Shown: positions 58,006 through 64,000 of the stretch, one piece after another
How positions within the stretch are numbered: position 1 is the stretch's first letter
How the letters are laid out: the number at the start of each line of letters is the position of its first letter
NCBI GenBank assembly: GCA_963722555.1
Contig: CAVRNQ010000007.1
Span: forward strand, 1,736,001-1,800,000
Length of the DNA: 64,000 nucleotides
Direction: 5' to 3'
Source of the DNA: Bog-366 sp963722555
Lineage (GTDB): Bacteria; Acidobacteriota; Terriglobia; UBA7540
The notes under the pieces: generated by a model
What the model saw: only the letters and a program-made list of their open reading frames with translations
The model's database searches: none
Told to the model about the DNA's origin: nothing
Program-made: the position numbers and the translations under genes

Positions 58006-59313
58006 ATGATAAAAACGCCCATCCGTCTGCAGGAACTGCGGCGGCGGATCTATCGGAAGGCGAAGTCTGATCAGACGCATCGCTTCTGGGGACTCTTCGT
58101 ACATATTGCGAAGAGGGAGACCCTGGAAGAGGCGTACCGCATTGCCAAGGAAAAGGGCGGTGCCCCGGGCATCGATGGCCAGAGGTTCGAGGACATCGAG
58201 AGAGGGGGGCTAGACACTTTCCTGGCGGCGGTGCGGGAAGACCTGGTAACCGGTGGGTACAAACCCAAGCCCAACCGCCGAGTGGAGATCCCGAAGGGAA
58301 ACGGCAAAGTCCGTACGCTTCAAATTCCTTGCATCCGCGATCGCGTGGTGCAAGGGGCAGTGAAGCTAATCCTCGAAGCCATCTTCGAGGCGGATTTCTG
58401 CTCAAACTCCTACGGATTTCGACCCCGGCGATCGCCACACCGAGCCCTGGCGGAAGTCAGGCGCAGTGTGTTGCGGCGCATGTCTACGGTCATTGATGTT
58501 GATCTGTCCCGGTACTTTGACACGATTCGACACTCCGTGCTGCTAGACAAGCTCGCGAAGCGGATCCAGGACCCCCAGGTCCTGCACCTCGTAAAGCAGA
58601 TTATCAAGGTCGGCGGAAAGGTCGGTGTCCCGCAAGGGGGGCCGCTCAGTCCGTTGGCGGCGAACATCTATCTGAGCGAGGTGGACTGGTTCTTCGACGC
58701 GGTCCGTCGCAAAACGGCAGAGGGATCTTATGAGGCAGTGAACTATCATCGGTTCGCTGACGATATCGTCATCACCCTCAGCGGACACCATACCAAACGG
58801 GGTTGGGCCCAACGCGCCCTGCAACGTCTCCAAGAACAGCTCGAGCCACTCGGTGTCGAACTGAACCAGGAGAAAACCCAGGTGGTGGATCTGCTGAGAG
58901 GGGAAGCCTTTGGGTTCCTGGGCTTTGACCTGCGCCACGTCCGCAAGAGAAAGGGGAACGGATACTACCTTCACATGACCCCGAAAAAGAAGGCCCGTCG
59001 AGCAATCAAAGCGAGGGTACGCGACCTCACCCGGCACGGAGGTACGACCCCGGCCCCGATGTTGGTTGCGCAACTCAACGCCGTACTTGCCGGATGGGTC
59101 AACTACTTCCGGGTTGGCAACTCCAGTCATGCCTTCAGTGAAGTGCACGACTATGTGGAGATGAAGGTCCGGACCCTGCTGACTCGACGGAAGCGGCGGC
59201 GGAAGACCAGTGTGGGGTGGCGGCGATGGAGTAACGAATATCTCTACGGTGTACTGGGGTTGTACTGGGACTGGACCCTCCACCCTTTACCCGGAGTAGA
59301 GAGCTTCGCTTGA
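58006..59313 (+). CDS. Group II intron reverse transcriptase/maturase
   Basis: 435 residues. Reverse transcriptase landmarks are EKGGAPGIDGQRFED, NSYGFRPRRSPHRALAEVR, DVDLSRYFDTIRHSVL, GVPQGGPLSPLAANIYLSEVD and the active site RFADDIVITL. The maturase (X) domain has VAQLNAVLAGWVNYFRVGNSS. I see no HNH endonuclease domain at the C-terminus. The protein helps the intron RNA fold, splice and insert in DNA. It lies wholly inside the intron, after about 520 bases of domain I to IV RNA. Confidence 0.95.
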   Translation: MIKTPIRLQELRRRIYRKAKSDQTHRFWGLFVHIAKRETLEEAYRIAKEKGGAPGIDGQRFEDIERGGLDTFLAAVREDLVTGGYKPKPNRRVEIPKGNGKVRTLQIPCIRDRVVQGAVKLILEAIFEADFCSNSYGFRPRRSPHRALAEVRRSVLRRMSTVIDVDLSRYFDTIRHSVLLDKLAKRIQDPQVLHLVKQIIKVGGKVGVPQGGPLSPLAANIYLSEVDWFFDAVRRKTAEGSYEAVNYHRFADDIVITLSGHHTKRGWAQRALQRLQEQLEPLGVELNQEKTQVVDLLRGEAFGFLGFDLRHVRKRKGNGYYLHMTPKKKARRAIKARVRDLTRHGGTTPAPMLVAQLNAVLAGWVNYFRVGNSSHAFSEVHDYVEMKVRTLLTRRKRRRKTSVGWRRWSNEYLYGVLGLYWDWTLHPLPGVESFA

Positions 59314-59368
59314 AAACCGCCGCCGATCTCGACAGGACCCATAACCCTTTCGGTGAAACTCACTGGGT

Positions 59369-59401
59369 GAGCTGCTTGAGGGAAAACCTCACGAGCAGTT
59401 C
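59369..59401 (+). ncRNA. Group II intron domain V
   Basis: The strand starts GAGCTGCTTGAGG, then a GAAA-type loop, then CCTCACGAGCAGTTC. This is the catalytic hairpin with the two-base CG bulge and the conserved AGC triad near its 5' strand. Location just before the 3' splice site is as expected. Confidence 0.85.
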
Positions 59402-59464
59402 TGATGGGGAGGGGCTGGAAACGGGCCGGTTCTACTCAGGCGCCGCCCCAGTCCCTTACCCGAC

Positions 59465-59760
59465 AGCAGTGGATCAAGGAGGGGAAGCAAGCCGTGAAAA
59501 TGACGCGGCTCAATTGTCATCGGTTCCGACGCAACGAGGTACGGCTCTGGCTGAGTGTGATCGCGTATAACCTCGGGAACCTGTGGCGGCGGTTGGTGCT
59601 GCCAGAAAGGATTGGCAACTGGTCGCTGACCAGCTTGCAGCAGCGGCTGGTGAAATATGCCCGCTATTACTGGCTGCTGTTGGCGGAGAGCCATCTGACG
59701 CGGCGGCTCTTTGGAGCCATGCTGGGCAGGATCGCAGCGTTGCCCTTGCCCACCGGGTAG
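59465..59760 (+). pseudogene. IS1380-family transposase, 3' exon
   Basis: Continues the gene at 56471. It reads QWIKEGKQAVKMTRLNCHRF, then NEVRLWLSVIAYNLGNLWRRL, then LLLAESHLTRRLFGAML before a TAG stop. It completes the transposase's C-terminal helical region. Its frame joins the 5' exon when the intron is removed. Confidence 0.88.
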
Positions 59761-60016
59761 GCGAGCCGACGACCGGATCGGATTTCAGCGACGCGAGAGG
59801 CACGGGGCGGCAAAGTGTCGCCGGCATCGGTCGAAAACGGGTCAGTTTCGGTCTTTGGGTTTCTCGGGAGAGGCAAAATGGCACCATCCGTGGCCCGTGG
59901 GAGCACCTGGAAGTGCAAATCCAACTTGCGTTGGGCGGCGGTCAGGTTTATCGTTTCGGCCGGGCCGGAGATCGATAATGGAAAGCCCGGCTTATACTTA
60001 TTAAGGAGATTTTTCA

Positions 60017-61474
60017 ATGACAACAGATTTGAGACATTCACGCCGGACTTTCCTCAAGGTTTCTTCCGCCACGGTCTTGGCGTCTTCGTTGACTGGCAGT
60101 GTCGAAAGCGAAGAATTGCCATTGGGAGTCAGCAAGACAATACCACGGGGCCCCGCGTCAAAGTATGTTCCGACAGTCTGTGCCACGTTTGTCAGGCGGC
60201 AGGAAGCATACGGTTTGCGTTGGCCGGGTGCCATCTACGACGGGGAAGCCGCCTTTCGGAAGTACCAGCAGCAACTGAAGGAGGCTGGCAAAAAGTTGGG
60301 AGTGAAAATTCTCCTGCGTCCCATCCCCCTTTATTCCGAGCAGGAAGCCAGTGAGTGGGTAGCCCAAAGCCAAAAGGGAAACCCCGATGGCTTGCTGGTC
60401 ATGCTTCTCGACCGGCAGGAGCATTCCTGGCCTTCCGCACACAGAGCCGTCCAATCAGGGATCCCCACCGTGGTCTTTGCGCCCGTCGGAACTGCCTTTA
60501 CCGTGAATACTGAGCCTCTCGCCGGGAAGAATGGGGTCTTCATTGCCTCCACAAATGATTTCTCGCAGGCAGTCTGGGGTTTGAAGATGCTGAGGGCGGG
60601 GGCGAAATTAAGGGAAACTCGAATGGTTGTATTGGAGGGGACAGAGCGGAAGGACACCGAGGTGAGAACTCTCGGCACAAAACTCCGTTACGTTCCCGCC
60701 AAGGACTTTCTGGACGAGTACAATCGCACTGCAGTCACTGATGAGATCAGGCGCCTGGCCAGCTATTACCTCCAACATGCAACCCGTGTTGCCGGGCCGT
60801 CGGAACAGGATGTGATAAACGGTGTCAAGAGCTATGTCGTGGCCCGAAACTTCCTGGAACGGGAAGAAGGTGACGGCATCACGATGGATTGCCTGGGGGC
60901 GATGGGTCCAACTCGGGTCAGTTTGCCTTGCATTGCCTGGTCGCGGATGCTCGACGACGGCGTGCCGGCTGCCTGCGAGGCAGATATCGGCGCGGCCGTC
61001 ACGCACCCGCTGGTGCAATATTTATTTGACCGCCCGGGATTCCAGGAGGACCCGGTGCCGGAGAGTGCAAGAGAATGCCTGATCGGGGCGCACTGTACGT
61101 GTGCGACCCGACTGAACGGGTATGGGCAACCGCCGCTTCCTTACTTCCTCTCCTATCACCATGGGAAACGGGATGCAGTCCCCGTCCCCACGTGGCCCCT
61201 CAATCAACGAATGACCGTGGTCATTATGAATGTTAGTGATCGTGATGGTCTCCCGCCGGAATTGGCCTTCTCCGCCGGTAGCGTGGTAGAACGTGTTGCC
61301 GTGCCGCCCTCCGGTGGTTGCGTGGTTTCTGTCATGGTGAAGTTGGACAACGTATCCAGCCTCCTCGACTATCCCACGAGAAAAGAGATCCACCACCTCT
61401 TCGTTTTGGGTGATTATAAGAAGCAACTTCGAGAATACTGCCAGTTGTTCGGCCTTCGGCCCAGGGTGGTGTAG
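60017..61474 (+). CDS. Tat-exported L-fucose isomerase-like protein
   Basis: 485 residues with a Tat signal (HSRRTFLKVSSATVLASS). The middle resembles the first sugar-isomerase domain (NPDGLLVMLLDRQEHSW). The C-terminal part holds DGITMDCLGAMGPTRVSLP, the metal-region ACEADIGAAVTHPLVQYLFDR, and ECLIGAHCTCATRLNGYGQ. These motifs match a group of L-fucose/L-arabinose isomerase-related proteins. True isomerases are cytoplasmic and hexameric, so the exported form may not be one. Start at the ATG at 60017, AAGGAG nine bases upstream. It follows the mobile-element island. Confidence 0.78.
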   Translation: MTTDLRHSRRTFLKVSSATVLASSLTGSVESEELPLGVSKTIPRGPASKYVPTVCATFVRRQEAYGLRWPGAIYDGEAAFRKYQQQLKEAGKKLGVKILLRPIPLYSEQEASEWVAQSQKGNPDGLLVMLLDRQEHSWPSAHRAVQSGIPTVVFAPVGTAFTVNTEPLAGKNGVFIASTNDFSQAVWGLKMLRAGAKLRETRMVVLEGTERKDTEVRTLGTKLRYVPAKDFLDEYNRTAVTDEIRRLASYYLQHATRVAGPSEQDVINGVKSYVVARNFLEREEGDGITMDCLGAMGPTRVSLPCIAWSRMLDDGVPAACEADIGAAVTHPLVQYLFDRPGFQEDPVPESARECLIGAHCTCATRLNGYGQPPLPYFLSYHHGKRDAVPVPTWPLNQRMTVVIMNVSDRDGLPPELAFSAGSVVERVAVPPSGGCVVSVMVKLDNVSSLLDYPTRKEIHHLFVLGDYKKQLREYCQLFGLRPRVV

Positions 61475-62036
61475 GGACGGATACTCGCGGGGTGGATGCC
61501 CAGGGTGCGTCGGATTACGCATTCCAGTTGTCTTCCCAAGTTCAAATGGGACGCGGGGCCAAACCCGCCTTCTTAGACCACAGGACAATCTCTCTGATTT
61601 GGAAATACATTTTGAGAGTCGTTATGCTCGGCTCCGTGAGGCGGGAATGCTCGATGCAACTGAAATGGCGCAACTGCTGGGAACGTGCAGCAGAACGATT
61701 TACATTTGGCACAAAAACGGAATACTCCGCGGCCACCTCTACAACCATGAGGGAGCGTATCTTCATGAGCGGCCGGGGGCGGACTCGGCTCTTGAAGATC
61801 CTAACCGCCGGTACCGCCATGGGAAACCATCATGACTGATAGTTACCCGTTACCTCCGTCCTTGGCCACAAACAACGCGGCCGCATGTATACTGGCCGCG
61901 ATTGGAGTCGCCCAAATGGGGATTCCTATTTCGACGTTACCCCTCATCTACTTTGGGTCCAGTTCCAGTGCGCAGCTAATTTGGTATGGACAACATCCCA
62001 AAACCTACCGAAAATTGACCTCACAGTGGGGGCCAT
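61475..62036. other. Region with an HTH gene remnant
   Basis: 562 bases between two genes. It holds the remnant at 61590-61835 and otherwise nothing I can assign. Confidence 0.5.
61590..61835 (+). pseudogene. Helix-turn-helix fragment of a recombinase-like protein
   Basis: About 80 codons read RYARLREAGMLDATEMAQLLG, then SRTIYIWHKNGILRGHLYN and HEGAYLHERPG. This pattern is the C-terminal HTH of recombinase-type mobile-element proteins that I have seen repeatedly in this kind of genome. There is no N-terminal domain. The frame has no proper start near, so it is probably debris. Confidence 0.5.
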
Positions 62037-63311
62037 ATGAGTAGAACATCGACGGCATTGACAATATTGACGCTAGCCACAGGCGCGCTTCTGTTCGCGC
62101 GTTTGCCTTCCGACACTCAGCCGGCGGTAGGGCGCCAGTTCACGGAGAAGCTTTTGCAGAACCGTTACAGCCTCGCGGTGCGGAACGGCCAGTTCTCCGG
62201 AACGGGCGCTCAACTGTTGCAGTCGGCCATCGCCCAGTCGCGCTTCATCCTGGTGGGCGAGAATCACGCCATGGCTGAAACCACTGAGTTCTGGAAGGGA
62301 ATCTGCGCCGCCGCCGGCCCCCAGGGGTTCCATACCCTGGCCATCGAGGAGGGTCCTTTGGTGGCGGCTGAGCTTGAGCGCTGGGCCGGCCGGGACGACG
62401 GCGAAGCGCAGTTGAGCGCCTTCCAAAAGCAATACCCCGATTCCATCGACATCTATAACACGCGGGAAGAGTTCGGGATGCTTCAGCAATGCGTGCGCGC
62501 GCATCAGGGCGCATTTCATCTATGGGGACTGAACCAGGAGGCGTTCGGCGCCGGCAGCCTGATCCTGAGCCGGATTTTGGAGACGCGGCCGGCCGGCGAG
62601 GCTGATTCCGCGATGCGGCAACTGCTACAGAAGGCGAGCGACGCCTCTGCCCGGGCGCTCCAAACCGGCAAAATCTCAGACTCGTTCATGGTCTCGGCGG
62701 ACGATCAGGAGCTTGCGAGCGGTGCCGCGCTGCTCAAACAGCACGGGAGCCCGCAGGCGCAGGCGTTGTTCGCCTCATTGATTGAGAGCCACGCGATCAA
62801 TCGCATGTCGCCGACGGATTACGACAACGCGCGGCGGCGCAGCCTGCTGATGAAGACCCTCTTTGCCGCCGACTATGCGGCCGCCGCCCGAACGGAAAAT
62901 GCTCCGCCCAAGGTGCTGTTGAAATTCGGCGCGTTTCACCTTTACCGGGGGCTGAATCCGGTTCATGGCAGCGGCATCGGAGATTATGTGGCCGAGCTGG
63001 CCGAGGGCGAGAGCGCCCAATCCCTGCACATCCGCCTGATGCCCGTTAAGGGAACGTTTCCCATTCGTGCGCGAGGCGGCCGGCCCGCGCAAACGCGCGC
63101 CTTCAACTTGCGCGACGATCCGGGATCGGTTTACCTCGAGCCGATGCTGGCCAACCTGGTGGGTTCGGATTGGACGGTATTTGACCTGCGTCCGCTCCGC
63201 CCGGGCTTCGACCGTCTGGGAGAGTCGAGCCCCGCCTTGGCAAATCTCGTTTTCGGAATTGACCTTCTGGTATTGATCCCCGAAGCCACGCCCTCGACTG
63301 AGATCCGCTAA
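62037..63311 (+). CDS. EreA/ChaN-like secreted protein
   Basis: 424 residues with an N-terminal hydrophobic signal. The first motif is FILVGENHAMAETTEFW, the second EEGPLVAAELERWAG and the last VLLKFGAFHLYRGLNPVHGSG, which together mark the erythromycin-esterase / ChaN-like superfamily of His/Glu metallohydrolases. Resistance to erythromycin cannot be concluded; most members have unknown substrates. A long helical insertion occupies about residues 180-270. Its start codon is an ATG at 62037 (no clear Shine-Dalgarno). It stands alone after the HTH remnant. Confidence 0.7.
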   Translation: MSRTSTALTILTLATGALLFARLPSDTQPAVGRQFTEKLLQNRYSLAVRNGQFSGTGAQLLQSAIAQSRFILVGENHAMAETTEFWKGICAAAGPQGFHTLAIEEGPLVAAELERWAGRDDGEAQLSAFQKQYPDSIDIYNTREEFGMLQQCVRAHQGAFHLWGLNQEAFGAGSLILSRILETRPAGEADSAMRQLLQKASDASARALQTGKISDSFMVSADDQELASGAALLKQHGSPQAQALFASLIESHAINRMSPTDYDNARRRSLLMKTLFAADYAAAARTENAPPKVLLKFGAFHLYRGLNPVHGSGIGDYVAELAEGESAQSLHIRLMPVKGTFPIRARGGRPAQTRAFNLRDDPGSVYLEPMLANLVGSDWTVFDLRPLRPGFDRLGESSPALANLVFGIDLLVLIPEATPSTEIR

Positions 63312-63640
63312 CGACAGGCGGTGCGCTTCGCGACGGTTACCTAACATTCGCCAGTAACGACAAGAAGCTATTCAGGATCGTTTGCGAAGCGCTCAGCAAA
63401 ACGCCCATAAATTGAAGCGGTGGGGACCAAGCAAGCCCTGTTCTGCAAATGTGCACGGACTTGACATAGAGGTGCAGTATGAAGCCAAAGGTTCAGAGTT
63501 CGAACACTGCGCTGGCTGGCGCAAACGTGTGCTTTTCAGCGCTGCGGTTCGTTCCATGCCGATGTGAGAGAGGTTTGAGTACCTTCCCGGGCCACTTGCT
63601 CCGTTCAATCTGACTTTTTTGAACTTAAACGCAATCAAAA
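63312..63640. other. Intergenic region before the terminal GNAT gene
   Basis: About 330 bases, no gene seen. An in-frame stretch FNLTFLNLNAIK lies just before the GNAT start at 63641 and may be part of it. Confidence 0.4.
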
Positions 63641-64000
63641 TGCTGGCGGATGCGAACAAGACTGAACTTGGTTTCATCCTCTTACCAGTTTTGCGGGCGG
63701 GGATCACTGAGGGGTGAATAGTGACCCTGGTACTAAGCACCAGGATCGTAGGTTTTCTACACTTCCGACATCGAAAGGATCGCGTAACTAAGATCTATCA
63801 AATTTGTGTGGATACTCGATATCGGCGCCACCACTATGGTTCGTTACTGATTAGGTCTGTTGAAAATCTGGCCCGTGATAGAAAACAACTGAGTATTTGC
63901 CTAGCTTGTCCACAGGATCTGGAGGCAAATTCATTCTATGAGCGACTGGGATTTGCGGTGCGAGAGATCAGCCCTGGAAGGTCACGTGCATTGGTGATTT
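63641..64000 (+). pseudogene. GNAT-family acetyltransferase, 3' end beyond window, likely frameshifted
   Basis: N-terminal part MLADANKTELGFILLPVLRA ends in a TGA at 63715-63717. The frame from the GTG at 63721 continues the same fold: STRIVGFLHFRHRKDR, YQICVDTRYRRHHYGSLLI (the acetyl-CoA loop), then ANSFYERLGFAVREI, running off the window end. These pieces belong together in GNAT proteins, so one or two bases are missing or extra near 63712-63720. The real start may be upstream of 63641. It may be an assembly error. Confidence 0.65.

Larger units (their letters stand above)
57486..59464 (+). mobile_element. Group II intron inserted in the IS1380 transposase gene
   Basis: About 1.98 kb. The 5' end near 57486-57490 reads GCGTGTCC and the 3' end CCGAC near 59464; both are uncertain by two bases. 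The 5' part is structured, GC-rich RNA without a reading frame until 58006. The intron-encoded reverse transcriptase is at 58006-59313 and a clear domain V at 59369-59401. A domain VI stem follows to the 3' end. Removal from 57486 to 59464 restores the host reading frame exactly, as expected for retrohoming. Confidence 0.88.

Noticed and set aside
1..64000. CRISPR array or tandem repeats
   Set aside because: No regularly spaced direct repeats of 20-40 bases were found on reading the sequence.

Overview
The window is GC-rich DNA that looks like an Acidobacteriota chromosome, possibly a metagenomic contig. The best pointer is an 1100-residue Oar-like TonB-dependent receptor with an N-terminal carboxypeptidase-regulatory domain (7509-10811), a family expanded in that phylum. 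Tat-exported Gfo/Idh/MocA oxidoreductases, secreted glycosidases, ACS-type MFS carriers and Rhs proteins fit the same picture. No rRNA, tRNA or CRISPR array was found.

Layout. 1-3469: the 3' end of an Rhs gene, an IS1380-family transposase and non-coding DNA. 3470-11412: a Tat-exported oxidoreductase, a URO-D-like protein, a NagB-like deaminase, the TonB receptor and an IS630 remnant. 11895-16014 (+): a FadR-type regulator, a two-subunit transketolase and a LarA-like isomerase. 16218-23210 (-): an operon with dihydroxyacetone kinase subunits (dhaL, dhaK), class II aldolase, a CbbY-like phosphatase, a TIM-barrel isomerase, a frameshifted Zn-dehydrogenase and a Gfo/Idh/MocA oxidoreductase. 24030-29207 (+): 2-oxoacid dehydrogenase E1 alpha, E1 beta (frameshifted) and E2, a beta-hydroxyacid dehydrogenase, and a second NagB-like gene that may be leaderless. 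29986-41029 (+): an IS110 remnant, a GH35-like secreted protein, then SDR, ApnL-like lactonase, ApnO-like oxidoisomerase, RhaT-like transporter and an OiaC-like TIM barrel. 41122-52975: a MITE, two MFS carriers, a second URO-D homologue, a secreted amidohydrolase, a GH36-like lipoprotein and a GH2 exo-glucosaminidase-like enzyme. 53718-59760: a mobile-element island (IS1380, IS110, and an IS1380 split by a group II intron). 60017-64000: a Tat-exported sugar-isomerase-like protein, an HTH remnant, an EreA/ChaN-like protein and a broken GNAT gene at the edge.

Working hypothesis. The window is a plant- or microbial-polysaccharide utilisation region. Glycosidases and the TonB receptor would free and import sugars. 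The 35118-41029 genes match the oxidative D-apiose/D-apionate route, from lactone to apionate to 3-oxo-isoapionate to L-erythrulose. The DhaKL, aldolase, CbbY and transketolase genes upstream could take the resulting short ketoses into central metabolism. The family assignments are from recalled sequence features; the substrate assignments are inference.

Several genes carry single-base frameshifts (Zn-dehydrogenase, E1 beta, terminal GNAT). These could be assembly errors or real decay. Mobile-element debris is frequent.
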